Shown here: positions 53,849 to 63,647 of the stretch, piece after piece
Layout: each line of letters opens with the position of its first letter
How positions within the stretch are numbered: the stretch's first letter is position 1
Assembly: GCF_018595685.2 (NCBI RefSeq)
Contig: NZ_CP092334.1
Coordinates: 1,578,001 to 1,642,000, forward strand
Reading direction: 5' to 3'
Origin: Flavihumibacter rivuli
GTDB lineage: Bacteria; Bacteroidota; Bacteroidia; Chitinophagales; Chitinophagaceae
DNA: 64,000 nucleotides
The notes under the pieces: model-generated
Seen by the model: only the letters and a program-made list of their open reading frames with translations
Database searches by the model: none
Told to the model about the DNA's origin: nothing
Position numbers and translations under genes: made by a program

Positions 53849-54562
53849 CTATTTTATTTTATTCAATTCCAACGCTTTAGGAAAAATTATATTATTCTCC
53901 AAGTGAATATGCTGGTGTAGGTCCAATTCAAAAGCTGCCAATTCCTGCAGGGTAAGCCGATGGGTAGTACAGGCCAGGGGATGGGGGGTGTATTGATTGG
54001 TCAACTCCCGGATCCTTGCCATAAGAACACCAGCCTGGTCATGTTCATGCTCCAATTGTACCATCGGGTTCCGGACATCCCTTAGCCCTGCTCTACCTTG
54101 GTCAACGCCCACTCCCTTCTCCAATGCAATGATCGCCGGGAATAGGATATCCTCTTCCTTTTTCAAATGCGACAGTAATTCTTCAGCCAATTGCCGCCAC
54201 AGTTGCTGCACTTCTAGCATATACGGGAACTTGTCCCCATGCTTGTCCGCAACTTTTGACAAATGGAAACTAATGGAAGGTATCTCCTGCTTCACATAAA
54301 AATGATGCTTGAGCAACACATAAGTGATAAGCTTTTCTGCTGACCAGGTATCAAAATCCACCTGCTCCCCACCTGGTAGTTCTATTGCCTCCTGCAATTC
54401 TTCACTTACATCGGCCGCAGCTATACCTTTCTGCCTGCAAGCATCAGCAAGGCTGCGTTTCCCATTGCAACAATAATCGAGGCCATATTTCTCCAACACC
54501 CTTGCGGTGGAAGGATGATCCGTAACGATCCTGCCCAACTGCAGGTTGTCTAATGCTTCCAT
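53849..54562 (-). CDS. RIC/ScdA-type di-iron protein for repair of iron-sulfur clusters
   Basis: 237 residues. The N-terminal ScdA domain (about 1-70) contains LGRIVTDHPSTARVLEKYGLDYCCNGK with the Cys-Cys pair at 31-32. The C-terminal hemerythrin-like domain (about 75-230) has repeated His and Glu: HHFYVKQEIPS, HLKKEEDILFPAI, LEHEHDQAG and HQHIHLENNIIFP, matching the di-iron ligand pattern. RIC proteins repair iron-sulfur clusters damaged by nitric oxide or oxidation. Monocistronic and divergent from the methyltransferase gene. Confidence 0.93.
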   Translation of the reverse strand: MEALDNLQLGRIVTDHPSTARVLEKYGLDYCCNGKRSLADACRQKGIAAADVSEELQEAIELPGGEQVDFDTWSAEKLITYVLLKHHFYVKQEIPSISFHLSKVADKHGDKFPYMLEVQQLWRQLAEELLSHLKKEEDILFPAIIALEKGVGVDQGRAGLRDVRNPMVQLEHEHDQAGVLMARIRELTNQYTPHPLACTTHRLTLQELAAFELDLHQHIHLENNIIFPKALELNKIK

Positions 54563-54657
54563 AAATTATTTTTCACAAAATTTCAGCCGGCACCATTAGC
54601 ATTTTATGCGCTGCATCATATCCTTGATTATTTTTACCAATCTCGAAAACCGACACC

Positions 54658-55245
54658 ATGCAACTCGATGCTGCTTACTGGAATGATCGATACCTCAACC
54701 ACAAGACTAGTTGGGATATTGGGTATGCTGCACCCGCCTTAACCCATTTTGTCGATCAGTTGCCAGACAAGTCCATCAGCATCCTGGTGCCGGGTTGCGG
54801 AAATGGATACGAAGTGGAATACCTCTTGCAAAAAGGTTTTACGAATGTTACTGTTGTTGACATAGCACCATCACTGACTGATGCATTGAAGAGAAGGCTT
54901 GAACCGTATTCAGGAAAAGAACTCACCATTATAACCGGTGATTTTTTTGAACTCGATGGACTATATGACCTCGTGCTGGAACAAACCTTCTTTTGCGCAC
55001 TTGACCCCGAAAAGAGGGCAGACTACGCTAATAAAATGTTCAACATCCTTAAGCCGGGCGGTAAACTTGCCGGCGTTCTATTCAACAGGGAATTTATTGG
55101 CGGTCCACCATTCGGTGGCAGCCAGGAAGAATACAAGAAACTCTTCTCCAAGATGTTTACCATAAAAGTAATGGAGCCGTGTTACAACTCCATTACTCCG
55201 CGACAAGGATCTGAAGTTTTCATGATCCTTTTTAAACCAGTTTAG
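54658..55245 (+). CDS. SAM-dependent methyltransferase, TPMT-like
   Basis: 195 residues. WNDRYLNHKTSWDIG at the start and LVPGCGNGYEVEYLLQKGF (SAM-binding motif I) are typical of the thiopurine S-methyltransferase family, with VVDIAPSLTDAL (motif II) and YDLVLEQTFFCALDPEKR further on. The substrate in bacteria is often selenite, tellurite, chloride or a thiol; here unknown. Its stop is one base from the end of the convergent fasciclin gene, with no room for a separate terminator. Confidence 0.88.
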   Translation: MQLDAAYWNDRYLNHKTSWDIGYAAPALTHFVDQLPDKSISILVPGCGNGYEVEYLLQKGFTNVTVVDIAPSLTDALKRRLEPYSGKELTIITGDFFELDGLYDLVLEQTFFCALDPEKRADYANKMFNILKPGGKLAGVLFNREFIGGPPFGGSQEEYKKLFSKMFTIKVMEPCYNSITPRQGSEVFMILFKPV

Positions 55246-55246
55246 T

Positions 55247-55771
55247 TTACTTAGGCATTACCACTGCATCTACAACATGAACCATTCCATTGGAAGCCGG
55301 GATATCAGGTGTTACAATATATGATGACCGTCCGCCTTCATCTGTCAACTTCACTCTTCCCCCCTCCAATACAGCAGTCAATTTACCTCCGCTAAGGGTA
55401 TTGAAAACAGCTTTACCGTTGCCCTGCTTTATGGCATCGGTAACGGCAGCAGCATCCAACTTACCGGCAACAACATGGTTCTTGAGGACCTTTGCCAACA
55501 CTTCCTTGTTTTCCGGCTGAAGCAGGGATTCCACCACACCGGCAGGAAGCTTATTGAATGCCTCATTGGTTGGTGCAAATACTGTGAATGGACCTGCAGC
55601 TTTCAGGTCATTTACCAGCCCTGCAGCCTTGACCGCACTTACCAGTGTACTGTGGTCCTTTGATCCTGCCGCCACATCCACCAGGTCAGCGGTTTGAGCA
55701 GAAACCTTAGCACAGAAAAACAAGCATGTTAATGCCACTGCCATAATAGACATCATTCTTTTCATGGTCAT
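55247..55771 (-). CDS. Fasciclin-domain secreted protein
   Basis: 174 residues with a signal peptide (about 1-26, KVSAQ). A full FAS1 domain follows: LVSAVKAAGLVNDL, GPFTVFAPTNEAFNKLP (H1), LKNHVVAGKL (YH), and GMVHVVDAVVMP (H2). This copy fits the family consensus better than the one at 47121. FAS1 domains act in adhesion; secreted or periplasmic. A start two codons later is possible. Confidence 0.92.
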   Translation of the reverse strand: MTMKRMMSIMAVALTCLFFCAKVSAQTADLVDVAAGSKDHSTLVSAVKAAGLVNDLKAAGPFTVFAPTNEAFNKLPAGVVESLLQPENKEVLAKVLKNHVVAGKLDAAAVTDAIKQGNGKAVFNTLSGGKLTAVLEGGRVKLTDEGGRSSYIVTPDIPASNGMVHVVDAVVMPK

Positions 55772-55906
55772 GAAATTTTAATGTTAAAGAATAAAGCCTT
55801 TACTTACGGCTTAAGCTGGGGCTATACAGGTTCAGTGCAAAGGGGAGATACTTATCGTATTCAAACAGCGGGCCAAAACCCATACCCAAAGGGCCATATA
55901 AAGAAA

Positions 55907-55931
55907 ATACCATTCAATAGCAGAATGGTAT
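55907..55931 (-). terminator. Terminator of aguBA
   Basis: A perfect 9-bp stem (ATACCATTC / GAATGGTAT) with a 7-nt loop lies 28 bp after the aguA stop; a T-rich run follows on the minus strand. Confidence 0.75.
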
Positions 55932-55959
55932 CATTTTATAACTGAATAACCTTAGTTTC

Positions 55960-57024
55960 TCAAACGGCTGGCTCCTGTTGGCTCAGGCAATGAAAACTGC
56001 CTAATCCCCAAATGATTTCCGTGGAGTCAATACCTATCACCTCCCTCCCGGGAAAGCATTGCTGGATAATTTCAAGTGCCCTCTCATCATTGGCAGAACG
56101 GAAGGTTGGAACGATCACCGATTTATTGGCAATATAGAAGTTGGCATAGGAAGCTGGCAGCCTTTGTCCATCATATTCAACCAATCCCGGCATGGGTAAT
56201 TCCACAATGTTGAGTTGCTTACCATTCAACAACCTCATTCCCTTCAACTGTTTAAGGTTATGTTGCAACAGGTCGTAATTCTCGTCATTACTGTCATCCT
56301 CCACTACCGCCAATACGGTATCGCCATTCACAAACCTTACGGTATCATCGATATGGCCATCGGTATCATCTCCAACAATACCTTCCTCTACCCACAAGAC
56401 TTGTTTGACCCCATAATAATTACAGAGATATGACTCTATTTCAGGCCGGGTCAAATGTGGATTCCTGTTAGGGTTAAGCAGGCATGCCGTGGATGTAATC
56501 AAGGTACCTTCCCCATTAAAATCCACCGACCCTCCCTCCATAATGATTCCGGGATAATATACTGGCAAGCCATAATGTTCGGCTATGCGTGTGGGTATGA
56601 TATCATCAAGATCATAAGGCGGATACTTCCCTCCCCAGGCATTGTAATTCCAATCAACCACTACTTTCTTTTCTTCAGCAGCAGGGTTAATCAAAAATGC
56701 AGGTCCGTGATCGCGGCACCATGCATCATTTGTCGGATGGAAAAAGAAACTTACCTGGCCCATATCCACGCCTGCATTCAACAAATGGCTTTTCGCAAAA
56801 TCCTTCATTGCTTCATCATTCACATTGATGCAAACCTTCTCGGAAGCAGCCAAGGCCTTTACAAACTGGGAATAATAAGGATAAATGGTATGGATCTTTC
56901 CCGGCCATGAGGCTTGCTTGTGCGGCCAACTTAACCATGTCGCCGTATGCGGGGCAAACTCAGCAGGAAAATAGTATCCCCTATCAGCAGGATAACCTTG
57001 CCTTATCTTTGTTTCTTTTGACAC
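55960..57024 (-). CDS. aguA: Agmatine deiminase
   Basis: 354 residues, normal length. WLSWPHKQASWPG at the start, WCRDHGPAFL, GGSVDFNGEGTLITS and DDTDGHIDDTVRF (substrate-binding Asp/His) are family blocks. The catalytic cysteine is in GSFHCLSQQEP near residue 346, in a form slightly different from the GGGNIHC of E. coli and plants but with the Cys kept. It hydrolyses agmatine to N-carbamoylputrescine and ammonia. It lies 53 bp after aguB. Confidence 0.95.
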   Translation of the reverse strand: MSKETKIRQGYPADRGYYFPAEFAPHTATWLSWPHKQASWPGKIHTIYPYYSQFVKALAASEKVCINVNDEAMKDFAKSHLLNAGVDMGQVSFFFHPTNDAWCRDHGPAFLINPAAEEKKVVVDWNYNAWGGKYPPYDLDDIIPTRIAEHYGLPVYYPGIIMEGGSVDFNGEGTLITSTACLLNPNRNPHLTRPEIESYLCNYYGVKQVLWVEEGIVGDDTDGHIDDTVRFVNGDTVLAVVEDDSNDENYDLLQHNLKQLKGMRLLNGKQLNIVELPMPGLVEYDGQRLPASYANFYIANKSVIVPTFRSANDERALEIIQQCFPGREVIGIDSTEIIWGLGSFHCLSQQEPAV

Positions 57025-57077
57025 AGAGGGAAATCGGGTTTTGGTTTATAATATACAGTTGCTATGCATTGCAGCAC

Positions 57078-57953
57078 TTATTCTCCATCTATGTAGCGCT
57101 TTGTGATGGGCTGGTAGGAATCTATACGCCTGTCACGAAGGAATGGCCAATGGGTACGGTAACGATCAGTTTTAGCGAGGTCTAACTCCTCAACATGTAC
57201 CTCCTCGGCCTCATGACTAGCCTGGTAAAGAATGGTTCCAAAAGGATTAGAAACAAATGAACCACCCCAAAACTTCATGGCACCATCCTGTTCAAAACCT
57301 ACACGATTTACACTCACAACGTGTACCCCATTGGCTACAGCATGACTTCTCTGGATCGTTTGCCAGGCACTATATTGTTCTGTATTGGTAGCCTCATCCT
57401 GGGAAGTAGCCCAGCCAATTGCAGTTGGGTAGAATAAAATCTCTGCTCCCATAAGTGAGGTAATGCGGGCGGCTTCAGGATACCACTGGTCCCAACAGAT
57501 CAAAACACCAAAGGTGGCGAACCTTGTCTTAAAGACTTTGTAACCCAGGTCGCCAGGGGTAAAGTAAAATTTCTCATAATAGGCCGGATCATCGGGGATA
57601 TGCATCTTCCGGTACTTTCCCAGGTAAGTTCCATCGGCATCCAATACCGCCGTTGTATTATGATAAATACCCTGGGTCCTTTTCTCAAATAAGGAGGCGA
57701 TAATCACTACTCCCAACTCCTTTGCCAATGCACCCAATTCTTCAGTAGATGGACCTGGTATAGGCTCTGCCAATTTGAAATTCTCATAGTCTTCCACATC
57801 ACAGAAATACAATGAGGTGAACAACTCCTGTAAACACACAATATTTGCTCCCTTTTCGGCCGCTTCCCTTGTCCTGGCAATGGCCTTCTTTAAGTTATCT
57901 TCCTTATTGGCTGTACAACTCATCTGTACCAAGCCTACTTTTACCTTTGACAT
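57078..57953 (-). CDS. aguB: N-carbamoylputrescine amidase
   Basis: 291 residues, nitrilase fold. The Glu-Lys-Cys triad is in LQELFTSLYF (E43), YRKMHIPDDPAYYEKFYFTP (Lys) and LICWDQWYPEAAR (Cys). The FYFTPGD region and length match AguB rather than other nitrilases. It converts N-carbamoylputrescine to putrescine, CO2 and ammonia, completing the agmatine route to polyamines with aguA downstream. Confidence 0.95.
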   Translation of the reverse strand: MSKVKVGLVQMSCTANKEDNLKKAIARTREAAEKGANIVCLQELFTSLYFCDVEDYENFKLAEPIPGPSTEELGALAKELGVVIIASLFEKRTQGIYHNTTAVLDADGTYLGKYRKMHIPDDPAYYEKFYFTPGDLGYKVFKTRFATFGVLICWDQWYPEAARITSLMGAEILFYPTAIGWATSQDEATNTEQYSAWQTIQRSHAVANGVHVVSVNRVGFEQDGAMKFWGGSFVSNPFGTILYQASHEAEEVHVEELDLAKTDRYRTHWPFLRDRRIDSYQPITKRYIDGE

Positions 57954-58027
57954 TCCCTTTATGTTATAGAAAACAAAAATAAGTCCTCCGGGGCATTAGA
58001 ATCCTTTTAAATCATCGTATTCCAATA

Positions 58028-58056
58028 AAAAAACAGTCCAGGTCGGACTGTTTTTT
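58028..58056 (-). terminator. Terminator of the desaturase gene
   Basis: A perfect 12-bp stem (AAAAAACAGTCC and complement) with a 5-nt loop lies after the stop; T-run on both sides, so it also works for the plus strand. Confidence 0.85.
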
Positions 58057-58114
58057 ACTTATTTGTTTACAGCAATTATTTAATTTATTCACGGAGCTCC
58101 GTCCGCATTTTCCA

Positions 58115-59182
58115 TTAGCTCCTACCCATCTGCTTTAAGAATGCCACATGGGAGGCCACCGCATAACGGGTCTTGGGATATTCGATATAAGGGATACCAT
58201 ATTCCTGGCATGCCTGTTTGATGATCCTGCTGATGGCCGGGTAGTGCACATGCGAAATCTTGGGGAACAGATGGTGCTCTACCTGGAAATTCAATCCACC
58301 TACCAGCCAGCTCACCACCTTGTTATTGGTCGCGAAATTGGCGGTTGTCTTCAATTGGTGCACTGCCCACTCATCTTCCAGTTTATTGGTCTTTTCATCC
58401 GGAAGGGGGAACGCTGTGTGTTCTACCGTATGGGCAAGCTGGAATACCATGCTCAATACAAATCCTGCAACACAGGTGAAGATGAAAAAGCTGATCGCCC
58501 AATACTTAAAGCCCACCATATAAATGGGAAGTCCCACGAACAGGAAAAGATGCAATACCTTGAACCCCCAGAATACCAGGTGGTCGCCGATACTCATATT
58601 CTTAAGTGGCATAGCACCGATCTTTCCCTTGAAGTATTTCTGGTAATCAAGCATGAAGATCCAAAACAGGTACAGTAATGAGTACAACAACCAGAAATAG
58701 AGATGCTGGTATTTATGCAATCGGTACTTCTTCTGGGTACTGCTCATGCGCATCCATGGCTGGATGTCAATATCATCATCGAGGCCGTCAACATTGGTAT
58801 AGGCATGGTGGATCACATTATGCTTCATGTTCCACATAAAGCTATTACCGCCAAGGATGTTCAGGGAAAATGCGGCCAGTTGGTTGACCCATTTGTATTT
58901 GCTGAAGCTGCCGTGCGCTCCGTCATGCATCACATTGAAACCAATTGCTGCTACCAGTCCTCCCAGTAACACGGATTCGAGTATGCCCCAAACGGGAGCT
59001 GGCGTGAAGAAGACCAGATGGGTGTAAACAAACACGAAGGCAACCATCAGGATCACGGCTTTGATGAAAAGGTCGTAATTACCAGTGGTTGACTTTCCTA
59101 CTTCTTCGAAATAATTGTTGATTCTTTTCTTGAGTTCTGCATGAAATGAGTTGGCAGAAGTGGTGAATTTGGGTGTTACCAT
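58115..59182 (-). CDS. Membrane fatty acid (acyl-CoA/acyl-lipid) desaturase
   Basis: 355 residues from the ATG at 59182; ten codons of upstream frame lack support. Four membrane segments and three histidine boxes: HDGAH (near 88), HNVIHHAY (near 122) and QVEHHLFP (near 306). The Gln-Val-Glu-His-His box is typical of front-end desaturases such as linoleoyl-CoA desaturase. No cytochrome b5 domain, so an external electron donor is needed. It makes unsaturated fatty acids for the membrane. A plausible promoter (TTG, 16 bp, TAACTTCG ending at 59220) precedes it. Confidence 0.93.
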   Translation of the reverse strand: MVTPKFTTSANSFHAELKKRINNYFEEVGKSTTGNYDLFIKAVILMVAFVFVYTHLVFFTPAPVWGILESVLLGGLVAAIGFNVMHDGAHGSFSKYKWVNQLAAFSLNILGGNSFMWNMKHNVIHHAYTNVDGLDDDIDIQPWMRMSSTQKKYRLHKYQHLYFWLLYSLLYLFWIFMLDYQKYFKGKIGAMPLKNMSIGDHLVFWGFKVLHLFLFVGLPIYMVGFKYWAISFFIFTCVAGFVLSMVFQLAHTVEHTAFPLPDEKTNKLEDEWAVHQLKTTANFATNNKVVSWLVGGLNFQVEHHLFPKISHVHYPAISRIIKQACQEYGIPYIEYPKTRYAVASHVAFLKQMGRS

Positions 59183-59323
59183 GAATGATCCTGAATGAGA
59201 AAAATGAAACAATGTGCCGCGAAGTTAACCCCTGGGCTTTAAACAATTTGGTTAAATTCCCATTTCACCGCAAAATAACCATATAATGTTTAAACTTTTG
59301 CCACCTGAAATTAAAATCTTTTA

Positions 59324-60061
59324 TCAGGTCTCAACCTGTATCAAAGCGTCGAGGTTCCTGATACCCAGTGACTTTTGGGTAGTGAACCCTTCTGCATACC
59401 TTACTCCTATCCTTTTGCCCAGCATCCTGGCCCTGGCCACCACACTCTCCCTGAAATTAGGCGTGGAAATATAGGTTTGTGGTTCATCATCAATCATATC
59501 GGGATTGAAGAATTGGGTGGAATAGGCTTCAATGGCCTTCATCCGCTGCTCAAAGACATCGCTGATATCAACCAGGATATCCGGCTCCTGCAGCCTGTCC
59601 TGGATATAATGGAGTACATACTTCGGACGCCACCTTTCCTGCAATTGACCTTCATGGTCAAATGTTTCTACCTTTCGCAAACCTGCCAGGAAACAGGCAT
59701 CCGCAATCAGTTTGCCCGCCCTGCCATGGTCCGGGTGACGGTCATCCAATGCATTGGCCAGCACAATTTCTGGCTTGTATTTGCGAAGGGTACTGATCAA
59801 CTGCAGTTGATGGGCTTCATCATTTACAAAAAAACCATCCCGCATTTTCAGGTTCTCCCTCATATGTATGCCCATGATCTCCGCAGCCATTGCTGCTTCC
59901 CTGTAACGGGTCTCAATGGTTCCCCTTGTCCCTAACTCTCCCTGGGTGAGATCCAGCACCCCTACCTTCTTACCAGCCCTGATCTCATTGATAATGGTAC
60001 CGGAGCATCCTAGTTCAACATCATCAGGATGCACACCAATGGCAAGTATGTCTAGTTTCAT
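59324..60061 (-). CDS. bshB1: Bacillithiol biosynthesis deacetylase BshB1
   Basis: 245 residues from the ATG at 60061; the in-frame sequence upstream (about 37 codons) does not fit the family. The zinc motif AIGVHPDDVELGC is at 7-19, with TQGELGTRG and DDRHPDHGRAGKL (further His ligand) and YSTQFFNPDM near the end, as in LmbE-fold N-acetylhexosamine deacetylases. BshB1 removes the acetyl group from GlcNAc-malate, a step to the thiol bacillithiol. The other bsh genes are not in this window. Confidence 0.92.
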   Translation of the reverse strand: MKLDILAIGVHPDDVELGCSGTIINEIRAGKKVGVLDLTQGELGTRGTIETRYREAAMAAEIMGIHMRENLKMRDGFFVNDEAHQLQLISTLRKYKPEIVLANALDDRHPDHGRAGKLIADACFLAGLRKVETFDHEGQLQERWRPKYVLHYIQDRLQEPDILVDISDVFEQRMKAIEAYSTQFFNPDMIDDEPQTYISTPNFRESVVARARMLGKRIGVRYAEGFTTQKSLGIRNLDALIQVET

Positions 60062-60371
60062 AAGCAGCAAAAATATCCTTTTTAAATGATAATGTTTAGC
60101 CATAGAGCTGGACTGCCATTGGTAGTGGATCAATTGACCAAACGGATTACCTGACTGTAAACCTGCTGTCAACTACTCCACATTGGTCGTTAACGGCCCA
60201 CAGCATGCCCAATACCTTTCCTTGTAGGTTTCCATTGCTATTTAGCCTATCGGTCCCTTCCGGACCAAGCTAATCCATTCATTACAAGGGTTTAAACCTG
60301 CCTTACCAGGGCAAAAACTCTCTTCCCCGCCCTCTGCCCTTAATTCCGTACCTTTGCGCAAATTTTTGAAT
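60062..60371. other. Divergent intergenic region bshB1 / DEAD-box helicase
   Basis: 310 bp with no credible gene. It holds TACCTTTG at 60349-60356, a -7 match for the helicase gene, but no TTTG at the right distance before it. Confidence 0.5.
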
Positions 60372-62045
60372 ATGAGTACATTTGAAGCGCTGGGACTTGA
60401 CGAGAGACTGGTAAAAGCGACGACATCATTAGGATTTACTTCTCCCACCGCGATTCAGGAAAAAGCCATTCCGGTTTTATTGAGTGGCACAAAGGATTTC
60501 ATTGGCCTGGCACAGACCGGCACAGGTAAAACAGCCGCATTCGGCTTACCCCTGTTACAATTAATCACACCTTCCAACAAATATCCCCAGGCATTGATCG
60601 TATGCCCCACCAGGGAACTTTGCATGCAGATCGTGAATGAGATGAGCCTGTTCAAGCAACATTTAGCAGGAGTTCAGGTTTTGGCAGTATATGGCGGTTC
60701 TTCCATCGGTATGCAGATAAGGGATCTCAAGAAAGGTGTCCAGATCGTAGTGGCTACACCTGGCCGACTGATCGACCTCATCGAGCGCAAGGCCATCAAC
60801 CTCGAAAAGATCGAATACGTTGTGCTTGACGAAGCAGATGAAATGCTGAACATGGGTTTCCAGGATGACATTGAATTCATCCTGAAGAACACCCCTAACC
60901 GTGAAAGCACCTGGTTGTTTAGCGCTACCATGCCGCCAGAGATCAGGAAGGTTAGCAAGAAGTATATGAAAGACCCTGCAGAAGTGCAGGTTGGCAAGGT
61001 CAATACTGCCAATAAGAATATTGACCACCAATATTACGTTACAACTGCCCAGCACCGTTATGAAGCCCTGAAGCGCCTGATCGATTTCAATCCGGGTATG
61101 TATGGTATCATCTTTACCAGGACCAAGATGGAAGCCCAGGAGATCGCGGAAAAACTGACACGTGAAGGATATGATATTGATGCCCTTCATGGCGACCTCA
61201 CCCAGGGACAGCGCGATAAGGTGATGGGCCAGTTCCGCGATAAGAGCCTTCAACTGCTGATAGCAACTGATGTGGCTGCCAGGGGAATTGACGTAACAGG
61301 TATCACCCACGTGATCAATTATGAACTTCCTGATGACATTGAAGTATATACCCACCGCAGTGGCCGTACCGGTCGTGCCGGAAAAACAGGGGTTTGCATG
61401 AGTATTGTACATGCCAGGGAGGTATACAAGATCAAGTCTATAGAAAGAATGGTACAGGCCAATTTCCACAAACTTGAAATTCCTACGGGAAAGGATGTTT
61501 GTCGAAAGCAATTCTTTTTCTTCATTGACAAACTGGTACAGGCAGATATCAGTCATGGAGATTATGAAACCTATATCCCCATGCTGCAGGAAAAGTTTGC
61601 AGACATGAGCAAGGAAGAGATCCTTACAAGGGTGGCCGCACTTGAGTTCGACCGTTTCCTTAAATACTATGAGAACGCAGAAGACCTGAATGTCAGGGAA
61701 GATAAGCGAAGCAACCGACTGGCAGGTGCGCGCGACCAGGGCTCCAGCCGTGACCATGGTCGTAAGCGGGATACACAGGGCCGTGAGTTCACCGGAGGTA
61801 ATGGCTTCACCAAGCTATTCGTTAACCTCGGTACCAAGGACGGTTTCTATAAGGCAAGTTTCCTCCAATACATTTTGGACATGAGTGAACTGAGAAAGGA
61901 AGTATTGGGAAGGATAGACATGAAGGAAATGAACAGTTGGATAGAAATTGACAAATCACAGGCCAACAGGATGATCAAGGCACTGGATGGAAAGACCTAT
62001 AAAGGAAGGAAGATCAGGATGAACGAGGCCAGCCAGAGAGGTTAA
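60372..62045 (+). CDS. DEAD-box RNA helicase with DbpA-type RNA-binding domain
   Basis: 557 residues from the ATG at 60372, which starts MSTFEALGLDERLVKA; the -7 promoter element directly upstream argues against the earlier ATG at 60354. Helicase motifs in order are GLAQTGTGKTAAFGLP (motif I), PTRELCMQI, TPGRLIDLI, VLDEADEMLN (DEAD), SAT, and in the second half ATDVAARGIDV and HRSGRTGRAGKTG. After a charged linker (RGRKRD-like) a small domain of about 75 residues (GFTKLFVNLGTKDGF onward) matches the RNA-binding domain at the end of DbpA/CsdA-type helicases. It unwinds RNA, probably in ribosome assembly or cold adaptation. Confidence 0.93.
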   Translation: MSTFEALGLDERLVKATTSLGFTSPTAIQEKAIPVLLSGTKDFIGLAQTGTGKTAAFGLPLLQLITPSNKYPQALIVCPTRELCMQIVNEMSLFKQHLAGVQVLAVYGGSSIGMQIRDLKKGVQIVVATPGRLIDLIERKAINLEKIEYVVLDEADEMLNMGFQDDIEFILKNTPNRESTWLFSATMPPEIRKVSKKYMKDPAEVQVGKVNTANKNIDHQYYVTTAQHRYEALKRLIDFNPGMYGIIFTRTKMEAQEIAEKLTREGYDIDALHGDLTQGQRDKVMGQFRDKSLQLLIATDVAARGIDVTGITHVINYELPDDIEVYTHRSGRTGRAGKTGVCMSIVHAREVYKIKSIERMVQANFHKLEIPTGKDVCRKQFFFFIDKLVQADISHGDYETYIPMLQEKFADMSKEEILTRVAALEFDRFLKYYENAEDLNVREDKRSNRLAGARDQGSSRDHGRKRDTQGREFTGGNGFTKLFVNLGTKDGFYKASFLQYILDMSELRKEVLGRIDMKEMNSWIEIDKSQANRMIKALDGKTYKGRKIRMNEASQRG

Positions 62046-62085
62046 TTGAAATCAACCCCCCGGTTGTTGAAGGCCCTCGCCCATT

Positions 62086-62117
62086 TTTGGCCATTTCCCT
62101 ATGGTAAAGTAGCTTCG
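62086..62117 (+). promoter_or_regulatory. Promoter of lpdA
   Basis: TTTG (62086-62089), 20 bp, then TAGCTTCG (62110-62117), one base off TAnnTTTG. The start site would be near 62124, about 30 nt before the ATG. Confidence 0.6.
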
Positions 62118-62154
62118 CAAGTCAGTTTTAAACCAAACAATTAAAAATTCAAAT

Positions 62155-63558
62155 ATGGCATACGATGTTCTCGTCATTGGTAGCGGTCCCGGTGGATATG
62201 TGGCAGCTATCCGTGCATCCCAGCTGGGTTTCAAAACAGCTGTTGTTGAAAAAGAAAGCCTGGGTGGTGTTTGTCTGAACTGGGGTTGTATTCCTACCAA
62301 AGCGCTGTTGAAGAGTGCACAGGTTATGGATTACATTAAGCACGCCAAGGATTATGGTATCGAAGCAACCGGTACCCATAATTTTGAAGCAGTGGTTAAA
62401 CGCAGCCGTGGCGTAGCTGACAAAATGAGCAAGGGCGTTCAGTTCCTGATGAAAAAGAACAAGATCGATGTGATCATGGGCTTTGGTAAATTGAAGGCCA
62501 AGGGCCAGGTTGAAGTTTCCAAGGCTGATGGCAGCAAAGAGATCGTAGAAGCCAAGCATATCATCGTTGCAACAGGTGGCCGTAGCCGTGAGTTGCCCAA
62601 CCTGAAGCAGGATGGCAAAAAAGTGATCGGGTACCGCGAGGCAATGGTCCTGCCCCAGCAACCCAAGAGCATGATCGTTGTAGGTAGTGGTGCCATCGGT
62701 GTTGAATTCGCTTATTTCTACAATAGCATGGGTACCAAGGTAACCATCGTAGAATTCATGCCACGTATCGTTCCTGTTGAAGATGAAGATGTATCTAAAG
62801 AACTGGAAAAGCAATACAAGAAGCAGGGAATAGAGATCATGACCAATGCATCTGTTGAGAGCGTAGACACATCAGGTGCTGGTGTTAAGGCCAAGGTAAA
62901 GACTGCCAATGGGGAAGTTACCCTGGAAGCAGATATCCTGTTGAGCGCTGTGGGTGTTACCGCCAATATCGAAGGCATTGGCCTTGAAGAACTCGGTATC
63001 AAGACCGATAAGGGCAGGATCATGGTAGACAAGTTCTACCAGACCAATGTTCCGGGCGTTTATGCCATCGGAGACTGTGTTCCCGGTCAGGCACTGGCCC
63101 ACGTAGCTTCCAAGGAAGGGATCATTTGCATAGAAGCAATTGGTTACAACGAAAAGAAATACCATCACCAGCCTGAAGCCCTGGATTACGGTAATGTTCC
63201 GGGTTGTACCTATTGCACTCCTGAGATCGCTTCTGTTGGCTTTACTGAAAAAGCCGCAAAGGAAGCAGGCTATGAGATCAAGGTGGGTAAGTTCCCCCTG
63301 AGTGCATCAGGTAAGGCTTCTGCTGCAGGTGCTACTGAAGGCTTTGTAAAAGTGATCTTCGATGCCAAGTACGGCGAATGGCTGGGTACCCACATGATCG
63401 GCTATAACGTAACTGAAATGATCGCCGAAACAGTGGTTGCCCGTAAACTGGAAACAACTTACCACGAGGTGCTTAACAGCATTCACCCCCACCCCACTAT
63501 CAGCGAAAGCATCAAGGATGCGATTGAAGTGGCATATGGCGAAGCCATCCACCTCTAA
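62155..63558 (+). CDS. lpdA: Dihydrolipoyl dehydrogenase (E3)
   Basis: 467 residues. FAD-binding start VLVIGSGPGGYVAA, the redox pair in GGVCLNWGCIPTKAL (C40, C45), NAD-binding MIVVGSGAIGVEFA, and the active-site His in HPHPTISES near the end. It reoxidises dihydrolipoamide in pyruvate, 2-oxoglutarate and branched-chain 2-oxoacid dehydrogenase complexes and the glycine cleavage system, passing electrons to NAD+. Stands alone with its own promoter and terminator. Confidence 0.97.
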   Translation: MAYDVLVIGSGPGGYVAAIRASQLGFKTAVVEKESLGGVCLNWGCIPTKALLKSAQVMDYIKHAKDYGIEATGTHNFEAVVKRSRGVADKMSKGVQFLMKKNKIDVIMGFGKLKAKGQVEVSKADGSKEIVEAKHIIVATGGRSRELPNLKQDGKKVIGYREAMVLPQQPKSMIVVGSGAIGVEFAYFYNSMGTKVTIVEFMPRIVPVEDEDVSKELEKQYKKQGIEIMTNASVESVDTSGAGVKAKVKTANGEVTLEADILLSAVGVTANIEGIGLEELGIKTDKGRIMVDKFYQTNVPGVYAIGDCVPGQALAHVASKEGIICIEAIGYNEKKYHHQPEALDYGNVPGCTYCTPEIASVGFTEKAAKEAGYEIKVGKFPLSASGKASAAGATEGFVKVIFDAKYGEWLGTHMIGYNVTEMIAETVVARKLETTYHEVLNSIHPHPTISESIKDAIEVAYGEAIHL

Positions 63559-63579
63559 CAAAGGATACTCCAATAAATT

Positions 63580-63607
63580 AAAAAGGTGTGCAAATGCACA
63601 CCTTTTT
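63580..63607 (+). terminator. Terminator of lpdA
   Basis: A perfect 12-bp stem (AAAAAGGTGTGC and complement) with a 4-nt loop and a T-run. It can also act on the minus-strand gene that follows. Confidence 0.85.
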
Positions 63608-63647
63608 TGCTTTAGTTGCCCTTATCATCACCCAATGCCTTTCCTTA

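Noticed and set aside
60663..61757. A 364-codon open frame opposite the DEAD-box helicase
   Set aside because: Antisense to a gene with all helicase motifs; no own features.
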